From NCBI RefSeq assembly GCF_014170305.1, contig NZ_LZZT01000031.1:124001-188000 (forward strand): DNA of 64,000 nucleotides, written 5' to 3'. This document shows, in pieces, positions 33,479-42,556 of this stretch (the first letter of the stretch is position 1; each line of letters starts with the position of its first letter). The stretch is from Achromobacter sp. UMC71. Its GTDB lineage: Bacteria; Pseudomonadota; Gammaproteobacteria; Burkholderiales; Burkholderiaceae_B. The translations under genes and the position numbers were made by a program. The notes below the pieces were generated by a model, which ran no database searches, had not been told where the DNA came from, and worked only from the letters and a program-made list of their open reading frames with translations.

Positions 33479-34773
33479 TCGCCGGCATCCTGTTCGCGGT
33501 CTTCATCGCGCTGATGCTGATCGGCGTGCCGGTGGGCGTGGCGCTGGGCATCGGCGGCACCGTCGCCATCGTGCTGTCCAACCTGGACACGCCCTGGTAT
33601 GGCCTGCTGACCGTGCCGCAGAACTTCTACGCCGGCCTGGCCAAGTACCCGCTGCTGGCCATTCCCATGTTCGTGCTGGTCGGCTCCATTTTCGACCGCT
33701 CCGGCGTGGCCAAACGGCTGGTGGACTTTGCCATCGCCATCGTCGGGCGCGGCCCGGGCATGCTGCCGCTGGTGTCCATCGCCGTGGCCATGTTCCTGGG
33801 CGGCATTTCCGGCTCGGGCCCGGCCTGCGCCGCCGCCGTGGGCGCGGTGATGATCACCGCCATGTCGCGCGCCGGCTACCCGGGCTCGTTCTCGGCCTCC
33901 GTGGTGGCCGCCGGCGCCGCCACCGACATCCTGATCCCCCCGTCGGTCGCCTTCATCATCTACTCGGTGCTGGTGCCCGAGGCCTCGGTACCGGCGCTGT
34001 TCGCCGCCGGCATGGTGCCCGGCATCCTGGCCGGCCTGGCGCTGATCGTGCCGGCCGTCTGGCTGTCCCGCAAACACAAGATGGGCATGCTGGAAGCGCA
34101 CCTGCCCCGCCCGCCGTTCTGGAAGAGCCTGCGCGACGCCTCGTGGGGCCTGGCCGCGCCGGTGCTGATCCTGGGCGGTATGCGCATGGGCTGGTTCACG
34201 CCCACCGAGGCCGCGGTCGTGGCCGTGTTCTACGGCCTGTTCGTGGGCATGTGCATCCACCGTACGATCAAGCTGCGCGACCTGTACACCATCCTGCGCG
34301 AAGCCGCCGAGCTGTCCGCCGTGATCATGCTGGTGGTGACGCTGGCCGGCATCTTCGCCTGGGCCCTGTCCACCCTGAGCGTGATCGACCCGATCACCCA
34401 CGCCATCGTCAATTCCGGGCTGGGCGAATGGGGCGTGCTGGCGCTGCTGATCCTGCTGCTGATGACGGTGGGCATGTTCCTGGACGGCATTTCGATCTTC
34501 CTGATTTTCGTGCCGCTGCTGATGCCGATCGCCAAGGTGTATGGGTGGGATCCGGTGTGGTTCGGGGTGATCCTGACGCTGAAGGTGGCGCTGGGCCAAT
34601 TCACCCCGCCGCTGGCCGTGAACCTGATGGTGTCGTGCCGCATCGCCCGCGTGCCGATGGAGTCCACGGTGCGTTGGGTCGTGTGGTTGCTGGGCGCGAT
34701 GTTCCTGGTGCTGGTGGCGGTGCTGGTGTTTCCGCAACTGGCGCTGTGGTTGCCGCACAAGCTGGGATATTGA
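33475..34773 (+). CDS. TRAP transporter large permease (DctM type)
   Basis: 432 residues, the channel-forming ~12-helix DctM subunit. It begins IAGILFAVFIALMLIGVPVGVALGIGG and contains PLLAIPMFVLVGSIFDRSGVAKRLVDFA and the conserved MFLGGISGSGPACAAAVGAVMITAM and AAGAATDILIPPSVAFIIYS segments, plus LGQFTPPLAVNLMVSCRIA near the end. These are the Na+ and substrate pathway motifs of the family. GGAGG upstream gives a strong ribosome site overlapping the DctQ end. It works with DctQ and the periplasmic DctP. Confidence 0.95.
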   Translation: MIAGILFAVFIALMLIGVPVGVALGIGGTVAIVLSNLDTPWYGLLTVPQNFYAGLAKYPLLAIPMFVLVGSIFDRSGVAKRLVDFAIAIVGRGPGMLPLVSIAVAMFLGGISGSGPACAAAVGAVMITAMSRAGYPGSFSASVVAAGAATDILIPPSVAFIIYSVLVPEASVPALFAAGMVPGILAGLALIVPAVWLSRKHKMGMLEAHLPRPPFWKSLRDASWGLAAPVLILGGMRMGWFTPTEAAVVAVFYGLFVGMCIHRTIKLRDLYTILREAAELSAVIMLVVTLAGIFAWALSTLSVIDPITHAIVNSGLGEWGVLALLILLLMTVGMFLDGISIFLIFVPLLMPIAKVYGWDPVWFGVILTLKVALGQFTPPLAVNLMVSCRIARVPMESTVRWVVWLLGAMFLVLVAVLVFPQLALWLPHKLGY

Positions 34774-34853
34774 ACACGCAAGCCCGGGTACGCCCGGATC
34801 GGCATGGCATTCATGACAACAACAGACAACACAGCAAAGAGAGGAGACGCAAC

Positions 34854-35882
34854 ATGAATTTCCGCAACCTGATCGGCGCCGCCCTGTGCGCCGCCGCCGT
34901 GGTCGGCGCGCCGGCCGCGCACGCGCAGAACTACAAGCCTGAATACAAGCTCTCCATCGTCGTCGGCACCACCTTCCCGTGGGGCCAGGGCGCCGAAATC
35001 TGGTCCAACCTGGTGCGCGAGCGCACCCAGGGCCGCATCAACATCAAGGTCTATCCCGGCACCTCGCTGGTGCAGGGCGACCAGACCCGCGAATTCACCG
35101 CCATCCGCCAGGGCGTGATCGACATGGCGGTCGGCTCGACCATCAACTGGTCGCCGCAGATCAAGCAGCTCAATTTGTTCTCGCTGCCCTTCCTGATGCC
35201 GGACTACGCCGCCATCGACGCGCTGGTGCAAGGCGACGTGGGCAAGGAGATGTTCAAGCTGATCGAAAAAGCCGGCGTGGTGCCGCTGGCCTGGGGCGAG
35301 AACGGCTACCGCCAGGTCAGCAATTCCAAGCGCGAAATCAAGCGTCCCGAAGACATGAAGGGGATGAAGCTGCGCGTGGTGGGCTCGCCGCTGTACATCG
35401 ATACGTTCACCGCGCTGGGCGCCAATCCCACGCAGATGAGCTGGGCCGACGCCCAGCCCGCGCTGGCCAGCGGCGCGGTCGACGGCCAGGAGAATCCCCT
35501 GTCCATCTACACCGGCTCCAAGCTCTACACCGTGGGCCAGAAGTACTTGACGCTGTGGAACTACGTGGCCGACCCGCTGATCTTCGTGGTCAACCGCGAG
35601 GTCTGGAACTCTTGGTCCGAAAAGGACCGCGACATCGTGCGCCAGGCCGCGCTGGACGCCGGCAAGCAGCAGATCGTGATCGCGCGCAAGGGCGTAACGC
35701 CGGAAGACCCGTCCCTGCTCAAGGAAATCGAAGGCCACGGCGTGACCGTCACGACGCTGAGCCAGGCCGACCACGACGCGTTCGCCAAGGTCACCCAGCC
35801 GGTCTACGACAAGTGGAAAAAGCAGATCGGCGAAGACCTGGTCAACCTGGCCGAGAAGTCGATCGCCAACCGCAAGAAATAA
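34854..35882 (+). CDS. TRAP transporter periplasmic binding protein (DctP type)
   Basis: 342 residues with a signal peptide (MNFRNLIGAALCAAAVVGAPAAHAQ) and the DctP fold: YKLSIVVGTTFPWGQGAEIWSNLVRERTQGRINIKVYPG, the Arg of LRVVGSPLYIDTFTALGANPTQMSWADAQPALASGAVDGQENP (which binds the ligand carboxylate in this family), and the long C-terminal helices. GAGGAGA lies 5-11 bases before the ATG. It is last in the DctQMP operon, 80 bases after DctM, with a terminator downstream. The ligand is an organic acid; its identity is not readable. Confidence 0.94.
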   Translation: MNFRNLIGAALCAAAVVGAPAAHAQNYKPEYKLSIVVGTTFPWGQGAEIWSNLVRERTQGRINIKVYPGTSLVQGDQTREFTAIRQGVIDMAVGSTINWSPQIKQLNLFSLPFLMPDYAAIDALVQGDVGKEMFKLIEKAGVVPLAWGENGYRQVSNSKREIKRPEDMKGMKLRVVGSPLYIDTFTALGANPTQMSWADAQPALASGAVDGQENPLSIYTGSKLYTVGQKYLTLWNYVADPLIFVVNREVWNSWSEKDRDIVRQAALDAGKQQIVIARKGVTPEDPSLLKEIEGHGVTVTTLSQADHDAFAKVTQPVYDKWKKQIGEDLVNLAEKSIANRKK

Positions 35883-35954
35883 GCAGCAAGCCCCAGGGGA
35901 ACGGCGGCGCAAGCCGCCAACCGAGGCAGGGACGCCAGATCCCGCCCACCAAAA

Positions 35955-35993
35955 GACGGGCGCCGGCCACAAGCCGGCGCCCGTCGCCTTTTT
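35955..35993 (+). terminator. Intrinsic terminator of the TRAP operon
   Basis: A 13-bp perfect stem (35955-35967 with 35973-35985, GACGGGCGCCGGC and its complement) with a 5-base loop, followed by GCC and five T residues (35989-35993). Confidence 0.88.
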
Positions 35994-36074
35994 GGGGTTG
36001 ATTTATTGGCGCTGCCTGATTCGGGTCGCCGCCGCTGGGCCGCCTTCACCTCGTCCACGCCGCTTCCGGCCATG

Positions 36075-36626
36075 CTATCCGGGATAGCGCACTTCCAGGA
36101 TGTCCAGCTCTTCGATCCCGCCCGGAGTGCGCAGCACCACCGTGTCGCCTTCGCGGGCCTTGATCAGCGCCCGCGCCACCGGCGAGATCCAGCTGATCTT
36201 GCCGGCCAGGGGCTCGGCCTCGTCCACGCCCACGATGGTGACGGTGTGGTCTTCGCCCGCCTTGTCCGAATACAGCACCGTCGCGCCGAAGAAGACCTGG
36301 TCGCGGTTGGGCTGGATGGCCGGGTCCACGACCTCGGCGATATCCAGCCGCTTGGTCAGAAAGCGCATGCGCCGGTCGATCTCGCGCAGCCGCTTCTTGC
36401 CATAAAGGTAGTCGCCGTTTTCGGAACGATCGCCGTTGGAAGCCGCCCACGACACCACCTGCACCACCGACGGACGCTCGACGTTCATCAACTGCGTCAA
36501 TTCGGCCCGCAGGCGCTCGTAGCCTTCGGGCGTCATGTAGTTCTTGGTGCCCGCGGGCAAAGCCTGGGCCTGCGGCAGGTCGTCGTCGTCCTCGTTGTCC
36601 GATTCTTTGACAAATGCTTTGTTCAT
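36075..36626 (-). CDS. greB: Transcription elongation factor GreB
   Basis: 183 residues. After an acidic N-terminal extension (ESDNEDDDDLPQ) comes the Gre coiled coil: NYMTPEGYERLRAELTQLMNVERPSVVQVVSWAASNGDRSENGDYLYGKKRLREIDRRMRFLTKRLD. The tip DRSENGDY carries the acidic pair that coordinates Mg in the polymerase secondary channel. The globular domain follows (VFFGATVLYSDKAGEDHTVTIVGVDEAEPLAGKISWISPVARALI). The YGKKRLREIDRRMRFL wording separates GreB from GreA. It rescues backtracked RNA polymerase by stimulating transcript cleavage. The long acidic start distinguishes it from E. coli GreB. Confidence 0.93.
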   Translation of the reverse strand: MNKAFVKESDNEDDDDLPQAQALPAGTKNYMTPEGYERLRAELTQLMNVERPSVVQVVSWAASNGDRSENGDYLYGKKRLREIDRRMRFLTKRLDIAEVVDPAIQPNRDQVFFGATVLYSDKAGEDHTVTIVGVDEAEPLAGKISWISPVARALIKAREGDTVVLRTPGGIEELDILEVRYPG

Positions 36627-36734
36627 GGCGGCTGCGCCTCGGCGCGCATTCAGTGCATTGAGTTCAAGGGCGGCACGGACGCACCGTGCCAGGAGCCGGG
36701 CGGCATCGCGCCGCCCAAGTAGGGCCAGTAGCCC

Positions 36735-37580
36735 CTAGAACCAGTCGTGCCAGACCGGTTTCAGATCGGACGGCAAAGGCGGCAGGCGGCCCAGGTCCAT
36801 CCGGCTTTCTTTCGGACTATGGAAATCCGACCCGCGCGAGGCCAGGAAACCATAGCGACGCGCGACTTCCGCGTACTGGCGGGCTTCTTCCACCGTGTGG
36901 CTGCCCGTGGTGACTTCGATGCCCAGGCCACCCAGTTGCAGGAATTCGTCGAACAGCGCGGCGAATTGCAAGGGCGTGTACTTATAGCGGCCAGGGTGTG
37001 CGATGACGGCAGTGCCGCCCGCGCCGCGAATCCAGCCCACGGCTTCGGCCAGGGTAGCCCATTGCATGGGCACGTGGCCGGGGCGGTCGTCGCCCAGGTG
37101 CTTGGTGAAGACGGTTTGCACATCGGGGCAGTAACCCGCCTCGACCAGGTAGCGCGCGAAGTGCGTGCGGCTGATCAGTTCCGGGTTGCCGGCGAACGGC
37201 AGCGCACCTTCGTAGGCGCCCGGCATGCCCATTTCAGCCAGGCGGTCACCAATGCGCTTGGCGCGTTCGGCGCGGCCGGAACGGGTCTTGCGCAGGCCTT
37301 CGACCAGCGCAGTATTGGCAGGATCGAAACGCAGGCCGACGATATGCACCGTCAGGCCGGCCCAGGTCACGGAGATCTCGACCCCGGTGGCGTAACGCAT
37401 GCCCAATTCCTGCGCCATCGCCGCCGCTTCGGCCAGGCCGCCGACTTCGTCATGGTCGGTCAAGGCCCAGACATCGACGCCGTTGGCGTGCGCACGCTGC
37501 GCCACGTCGCGCGGCGCCAGCGCGCCGTCCGAGACCGTGGAATGGCAATGCAGATCGATGTTCAGGACAGTGGGTTTCAT
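36735..37580 (-). CDS. PHP-domain phosphoesterase, RNase AM (TrpH/YciV) type
   Basis: 281 residues. PHP metal-site motifs in order: NIDLHCHSTVSDGALAP (HxH), VWALTDHDEVGG, VTWAGLTVHIVGLRF, AVIAHPGRYKYT and ASRGSDFHSPKES near the end. This is the pattern of the YciV/TrpH family, shown in E. coli to act as a 5'-3' exoribonuclease on short RNAs (RNase AM) and in Chromobacterium as a 3',5'-nucleoside bisphosphate phosphatase. ATG 37580 gives MKPTVLNIDLHCHS, the family N-terminus. Cytoplasmic. It runs in the same direction as greB but 108 bp separates them. Confidence 0.9.
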   Translation of the reverse strand: MKPTVLNIDLHCHSTVSDGALAPRDVAQRAHANGVDVWALTDHDEVGGLAEAAAMAQELGMRYATGVEISVTWAGLTVHIVGLRFDPANTALVEGLRKTRSGRAERAKRIGDRLAEMGMPGAYEGALPFAGNPELISRTHFARYLVEAGYCPDVQTVFTKHLGDDRPGHVPMQWATLAEAVGWIRGAGGTAVIAHPGRYKYTPLQFAALFDEFLQLGGLGIEVTTGSHTVEEARQYAEVARRYGFLASRGSDFHSPKESRMDLGRLPPLPSDLKPVWHDWF

Positions 37581-37745
37581 GAGGCCTATTGTAGAGAAGC
37601 CCCGTCCCCCTGGATAGCGCGGCCGCAAAGCGGTGTCCCCAATATGGAGACCCCGCCGCAGCCGGGGTCGGATTCAGGTGCGGCCGGTCAGGTGCGGGCG
37701 GCGAGCTGCGGCCGGCCAGGTGTAGTCGGCGAAGCGCGGTGGAAC

Positions 37746-38678
37746 TTAGCGCAGCAGAAAATCCGCCACCGGCGTCACCTGGTCGTGCGCCATCAACGTC
37801 GGCGCGTGACCCACGCCGCGCACCTCAAACACCTGCGCACGCGGATTGCGCTGGCGCATCTCATCGGCGGTCACGCGCGTCAGCAGGTCGGACTGTTCGC
37901 CCCGCACGATCAGGATCGGGCAATCCACCGCGTCATACGAACGCCACAACACTTCCTCGCCGGCGGCCAGTTCCTCGGGCGTCATCGCCATCGGCTGGGC
38001 CAGCGCCAGATCGTAGTGCTTGACCCACTGCCCGCCCTGCTCGGGATAGACGAAGCGCGCCAAGTGTTCCCACTGCGCATCCGTGTGCGGGCCGAAGGTA
38101 TCGGAATTGGCCCGCATGGCGGCCACGGCCTCGGCGAACGAACCAAACGCGCCCGGTTCCCCCACGTACTGGCCGATGCGCGCCAGGGCGCCGGTTTCCA
38201 GGCGCGGACCGACGTCGTTGAGCACCAGCTTGTCCAGGCGGATGCCTTGCTGCGGCGGCAGCATGCCCGCATGCGGACGCAGCGGCAGCATTGCCCGGGC
38301 GAACGCGGCGGCGCCGGCCAGACCCAAGCCGATCAGCCCGCCCATCGACGTCCCCACCCACGACAACTTGGCGGGCCGCAGGCGCGCCAACAGCGTCACC
38401 ATGTCGGATACGTACTGCGGCACGGTGTAGAACGCGGGGTTGACCAGCCAGTCGGACCGGCCGCGCCCCACCACATCCGGGCAGACCACGCGATAGCGAT
38501 CCGCCAGCCGGCGCGCCAGCGTGTCGAAATCGCGGCCGCTGCGCGTCAGGCCATGCACGCAGACCAGCACCTGGTCATTGGCAGGATCGCCCCACTCCCA
38601 GTACGCCATGCGATGCAGGCCGGCCGGGCTGGCGCAGGTGACGAATTCCAAACGGGGTTCCAGACTTGCATCCAGCAT
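37746..38678 (-). CDS. Alpha/beta hydrolase
   Basis: 310-residue hydrolase. QVLVCVHGLTRSGRDFDTLARRL is the oxyanion strand, and VVCPDVVGRGRSDWL the following loop. The nucleophile elbow is LSWVGTSMGGLIGLGLAG (GxSxG), ILIVRGEQSDLL the acid strand, and GVGHAPTLMAHDQ the catalytic His. This is a common esterase or lyase-like layout (MhpC/PldB-like) with no specific substrate. It stands alone, with a 165-bp spacer to the PHP gene and a divergent membrane-protein gene 195 bp away. Confidence 0.87.
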   Translation of the reverse strand: MLDASLEPRLEFVTCASPAGLHRMAYWEWGDPANDQVLVCVHGLTRSGRDFDTLARRLADRYRVVCPDVVGRGRSDWLVNPAFYTVPQYVSDMVTLLARLRPAKLSWVGTSMGGLIGLGLAGAAAFARAMLPLRPHAGMLPPQQGIRLDKLVLNDVGPRLETGALARIGQYVGEPGAFGSFAEAVAAMRANSDTFGPHTDAQWEHLARFVYPEQGGQWVKHYDLALAQPMAMTPEELAAGEEVLWRSYDAVDCPILIVRGEQSDLLTRVTADEMRQRNPRAQVFEVRGVGHAPTLMAHDQVTPVADFLLR

Positions 38679-38873
38679 CGAATCGCTCCAAAAGACCGGC
38701 GCCTGCCCAGATGGGCCGCGCCGCGCATGCCCGGTATCTTATCGGAAGCGAGGGGCCGCCCAAGCGGGGGCCGCCCACGCGGCTTCGCCCTTGCAGCGGC
38801 CCGCGCCAGGTTTGCCGCCGTGCCCTAGAATGACGCCGTTGCCCCCATCCCTGCCCCAGGAACCCATCGCGCC

Positions 38874-39428
38874 ATGCCCGGCGGATACATGCTCAATGGC
38901 GACTACGTCGCTCCGGCCCTGATCTTCATCGCCGTCCTGTTCGGGGTGCTGGCGCTGGGCATCGCCATCGGCAAACTGGCTCGCCGCGGCACCCGCCTGC
39001 AGTTGCTGCTGGCCTGGCTGCTGGCGCTGATCCTGCTGCCGCCCTGGATCCTGGCGCTGACCGCCGACGGCGACATCTTCGGCGTCGTGTTGATCGCCCG
39101 CTACGCCCTGGCCATCCCGGCGCTGGGCGCGCTGTGGTGGTTGCGCCGCAGCATCCACGCGTTCAAGGATCAGCGGCCGGCGCTGGCGCCGCTGCCGCGC
39201 AAACCCTGGCTGCTGGTGTTTCTGGCGCTGGCGCTGTTCGGCCTGCTGGACTATCTGTCGCGCCACCGCTACGACACCGCCGTATCGCTGAACGACACCA
39301 TCGCCTCCATGGTTTTTATCGCTGCCGCCGTACTGTTGCTGGCAGGATGCGTCTGGGCCTTGCGCAGCAGCATACGTTGGTTAAGATTGGCGGGTCCCGG
39401 TGCGGCGACCGCGAATCCGCGGCGCTGA
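38874..39428 (+). CDS. Hypothetical inner-membrane protein
   Basis: 184 residues with five predicted helices: APALIFIAVLFGVLALGIAIGKL, LQLLLAWLLALILLPPWILAL, VLIARYALAIPALGALWWL, WLLVFLALALFGLLDYL and ASMVFIAAAVLLLAGCVWAL. Loops are short and basic on the presumed cytoplasmic side. No functional motif is visible and I do not know the family. ATG 38874 and an in-frame ATG at 38889 are both possible starts; neither has a clear ribosome site. It precedes cfa by 132 bases, and promoter-like AT-rich sequence in that gap suggests separate transcription. Confidence 0.6.
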   Translation: MPGGYMLNGDYVAPALIFIAVLFGVLALGIAIGKLARRGTRLQLLLAWLLALILLPPWILALTADGDIFGVVLIARYALAIPALGALWWLRRSIHAFKDQRPALAPLPRKPWLLVFLALALFGLLDYLSRHRYDTAVSLNDTIASMVFIAAAVLLLAGCVWALRSSIRWLRLAGPGAATANPRR

Positions 39429-39560
39429 CAGCCCGCTGAAATTAAATTGCCTATCGGCACGATTCAATCATTAAATTGGATTCCCTCCGCCGGTCCGGGC
39501 GAGAGTTATGCGCTTCGAGCATTGCCACATCAGTCATTCCCGAATTGATTTGGAGTCACT

Positions 39561-40736
39561 ATGCAACAAAGCAGTCCGTCTACTCAGCTAAGCACTCAAC
39601 ACACCGAAACCGCCCCGCCTGAGCCGCCCAAAGTGCTGCAGGATCTGCTCGGGCGAGCGGACGTCCAGATCAACGGGTCGCGTCCCTGGGACATCCAGGT
39701 TCACGACAAGCACATGTACGAACGCGTCTTCGCCAGCTGGTCGCTGGGCCTGGGCGAGTCGTACATGGATGGCGAATGGGACTGCGAACAGCTCGACGAG
39801 CTCTTCACCCGCCTGCTGCGCGCCGACATGGGATCGGCCGCCCTGGGCCTGGCCCGCGTCAAGCTCATCGCCGAGCACCTGCGCCACAAGCTGTTCAACC
39901 TGCAATCGAAAAGCCGCGCCTTCGAGGTCGGCGAACAGCACTACGACGCCGGCAACGACGTATTCGAAGCCATGCTGGACAGCCGCATGATCTATTCCTG
40001 CGCCTTCTGGGAACACGCCGAAACGCTGGAAGACGCGCAGGAAGCCAAGCTGGACATGATCTGCCGCAAGCTGCAGCTCAAGCCGGGCGAAACCTTGCTG
40101 GACATCGGTTGCGGCTGGGGCGGCCTGGCCAAGTTCGCGGCCGAGCGCTACGGCGTCAAGGTCACGGGCGTGACGGTATCCAAGGAACAGCTGGCGCTGG
40201 CGCAGGAACGCGTGCGCGGCCTGCCGGTGGAACTGCTGCTGCAAGACTACCGCGACCTGCAAGGCAGCTTCGACAAGGTCGTGTCGGTGGGTATGTTCGA
40301 ACACGTCGGCCCCAAGAACTACGACACCTACTTCACCCATGTGCAACGCCTGATGGCGCCCGGCGGCATCTTCCTGTTGCACACCATCGGCATCGCCTCG
40401 ACCAGCCAGAGCACCGACCCCTGGATCGACCGCTACGTCTTCCCCAACGGCAAGCTGCCATCCGCCCGCGAGATCACCACCGCGGTCGAAGGCCGCTTCA
40501 TCGTCGAAGACTGGCACAACTTCGGCGCCGACTACGACCGCACGCTGATGGCCTGGTGGGACCGCTTCCAGCGCGCCTGGCCACAGTTGCAGGAACGCTA
40601 CGGCACGCGGTTCTACCGCATGTGGCAGTACTACCTGATGTGTTGCGCGGGCTTTTTCCGGTCGCGCGAGGGTCAGCTGTGGCAGGTGATCCTGACGCAT
40701 CCGCAGCGCCAGGACATGTACCGGTCGCTGCGTTGA
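39561..40736 (+). CDS. cfa: Cyclopropane-fatty-acyl-phospholipid synthase
   Basis: 391 residues, close to the 382 of E. coli Cfa, which adds a methylene from SAM across cis double bonds of membrane phospholipid chains. The N-terminal lipid-binding part (YERVFASWSLGLGESYMDGEWDCEQLDELF) is followed by the SAM motif GETLLDIGCGWGGLAKFAAERYGVKVTGVTVSKEQ. After this come the family segment VVSVGMFEHVGPKNYDTYF, HTIGIAS and the C-terminal RFYRMWQYYLMCCAGFFRSREGQLWQVIL with its conserved Cys. The gap upstream (39429-39560) has two ATTAAATTG copies (39441-39449 and 39470-39478), AT-rich and possibly part of the promoter. A perfect long hairpin follows the stop. Confidence 0.95.
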   Translation: MQQSSPSTQLSTQHTETAPPEPPKVLQDLLGRADVQINGSRPWDIQVHDKHMYERVFASWSLGLGESYMDGEWDCEQLDELFTRLLRADMGSAALGLARVKLIAEHLRHKLFNLQSKSRAFEVGEQHYDAGNDVFEAMLDSRMIYSCAFWEHAETLEDAQEAKLDMICRKLQLKPGETLLDIGCGWGGLAKFAAERYGVKVTGVTVSKEQLALAQERVRGLPVELLLQDYRDLQGSFDKVVSVGMFEHVGPKNYDTYFTHVQRLMAPGGIFLLHTIGIASTSQSTDPWIDRYVFPNGKLPSAREITTAVEGRFIVEDWHNFGADYDRTLMAWWDRFQRAWPQLQERYGTRFYRMWQYYLMCCAGFFRSREGQLWQVILTHPQRQDMYRSLR

Positions 40737-40746
40737 GCCTGTAGCC

Positions 40747-40788
40747 CCGGCGGCGCTTGCGCGGACTGAACCGCGCAAGCGCCGCCGG
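40747..40788. terminator. 18-bp perfect hairpin between convergent cfa and GMC oxidoreductase genes
   Basis: 40747-40764 is exactly complementary to 40771-40788 around an ACTGAA loop. There is no T run on either side, but symmetry and position in the 68-bp convergent gap suggest a bidirectional terminator. Confidence 0.7.
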
Positions 40789-40804
40789 TTACGTCGCCCG
40801 ACGG

Positions 40805-42412
40805 CTATGCGGCGGCGTCTTCCAGGATCATCTGCGCCGCCCGCTCGGCAATCATGATCGTCGGCGTATTGGTGTTGCCCGACGTGATGGTCGGCATGAT
40901 GGACGCATCCGCCACGCGCAACCCCTGCAGGCCATGCACGCGCAAGCGCGCGTCCACCACTGCACCCTCGTCCGCCTTGCGGCCCATGGCGCAAGTACCC
41001 ACCGGATGAAAGATGGTCGTGCCGATCTTGCCGGCCGCCTCGCGCAGCTCGGCCTCGGTCTGAAACGCCGGTCCCGGCAGCCATTCCTCGGGTTGATAGC
41101 GCTGCAACGCGGGCGCCGCGCTGATCCGACGCACCAGACGGATCGCATCCGCCGCCACTTTCAGGTCCTGCTCCTCGCGCAGATAGTTCGGCGAGATCGC
41201 CGGCGGCAAGGCGCCGTCCGGCCCCTGCGCATGCACGCTGCCGCGCGACACCGGACGCAAGTTGCACACGCTGGCGGTGAAGGCATCAAAGCCATGCAAG
41301 GGCTCGCCAAACGCGCCCAGCGACAGCGGCTGCACGTGGAATTCCAGATTCGCGCGCGCCTGGCCGGGGTCCGACTTCGCAAACGCCCCAAGCTGCGACG
41401 GCGCCATGCTCATCGGGCCGCTGCGGTTCAGCAGGTATTCCAGCCCGATGCCCGCCTTGCCCCACCAGGTCGAGGCGATGCGGTTCAGCGTCTTCACGCC
41501 CCGCACTTTCAGGATCACGCGCAATTGCAGGTGGTCCTGCAGATTCTCGCCCACGCCAGGCAGCGCGTGGCGCAGCATGATGCCACTTTCGCGCAGACGC
41601 GCAGGTTCGCCCACCCCGGACAGCTCCAGCAGTTGCGGCGTATTCACGGCGCCCGCTGCCAACACCACTTCGCGCGCGGCGCGCACGCTGACGGACTGGC
41701 CCTCGCGCCGCAACTTCACGCCCGCGCAGCGCGTGCCCTCGAACAGCAACTGCTCGGCGTGCGCGCCCGTCATCACGTGCAGATTGGCGCGCTGGCGCAC
41801 GGGCCGCAAAAAAGCCTTGGCGGTATTCCAGCGCCAGCCGCGGCGCTGGTTCACGTCGAAATAGCCCACGCCGAAATTGTCGCCGCGGTTGAAGTCCTGC
41901 ACCCGCGGAATGCCCTCTTGTTCGGCGGCGTCGGCAAAGGCATCCAGGATGTCCCAGCGCAAGCGCTGCGCCTCGACCCGCCATTCGCCGCCCGCGCCAT
42001 GGCTATCGTCCGCGCCGCGGTAGTGGTCTTCGCTGCGCTTGAACACCGGCAGCACCTCGTCCCAGCGCCAGGCCGGATCGCCTGCGATCTCGGCCCAGTC
42101 GTCGTAGTCCTGCCGCTGGCCGCGCATGTAGATCATGCCGTTGATCGACGAGCAGCCGCCCAGCACGCGGCCGCGCGGATAGATCAGCGAACGCCCGCCC
42201 AGGCCCGGTTCGGCGCCGGTGCGGTACATCCAGTCCGTGCGCGGGTTGCCGATGCAATACAGGTAGCCCACCGGAATGTGGATCCAGTGGTAGTTGTCGC
42301 GTCCGCCTGCCTCCAGCAGCAGCACGCGCGTGGCCGGGTCGCGGCTCAGCCGGTTGGCCAGCACGCAGCCGGCCGACCCCGCACCCACGATGATGTAGTC
42401 GTATGTCTCCAT
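40805..42412 (-). CDS. GMC-family FAD oxidoreductase (choline dehydrogenase-like)
   Basis: 535 residues. The FAD motif [20 protein letters not shown] is at residues 3-22, with the second-strand LLLEAGG. GMC signature 1 is [29 protein letters not shown], and signature 2 is [22 protein letters not shown]. The C-terminal catalytic His lies in [60 protein letters not shown]. It would oxidise an alcohol to aldehyde; choline is one possibility, but the betaine genes (betB/betI) are not adjacent. It is divergent from a LysR gene, the likely regulator. Confidence 0.92.
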   Translation of the reverse strand: METYDYIIVGAGSAGCVLANRLSRDPATRVLLLEAGGRDNYHWIHIPVGYLYCIGNPRTDWMYRTGAEPGLGGRSLIYPRGRVLGGCSSINGMIYMRGQRQDYDDWAEIAGDPAWRWDEVLPVFKRSEDHYRGADDSHGAGGEWRVEAQRLRWDILDAFADAAEQEGIPRVQDFNRGDNFGVGYFDVNQRRGWRWNTAKAFLRPVRQRANLHVMTGAHAEQLLFEGTRCAGVKLRREGQSVSVRAAREVVLAAGAVNTPQLLELSGVGEPARLRESGIMLRHALPGVGENLQDHLQLRVILKVRGVKTLNRIASTWWGKAGIGLEYLLNRSGPMSMAPSQLGAFAKSDPGQARANLEFHVQPLSLGAFGEPLHGFDAFTASVCNLRPVSRGSVHAQGPDGALPPAISPNYLREEQDLKVAADAIRLVRRISAAPALQRYQPEEWLPGPAFQTEAELREAAGKIGTTIFHPVGTCAMGRKADEGAVVDARLRVHGLQGLRVADASIMPTITSGNTNTPTIMIAERAAQMILEDAAA

Positions 42413-42556
42413 TTGCGCTTCTTCTTTTAGGTGTCAAGTGGCTGCGCCACTGTCGCGCAGCCCGCGGCGGCTGTCCAATGAATTGTTGAAAAGCGCTTTA
42501 TAAGCCTCTTTAATAATGGTATCGCCCGCCCCGGGCATCGCCGCCGGACCCGCCCC

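Noticed and set aside
40805..42412. Assignment of the GMC oxidoreductase as betA (choline dehydrogenase)
   Set aside because: GMC proteins of this size act on many alcohols and no betB, betI or choline transporter is adjacent, so only the family is stated.
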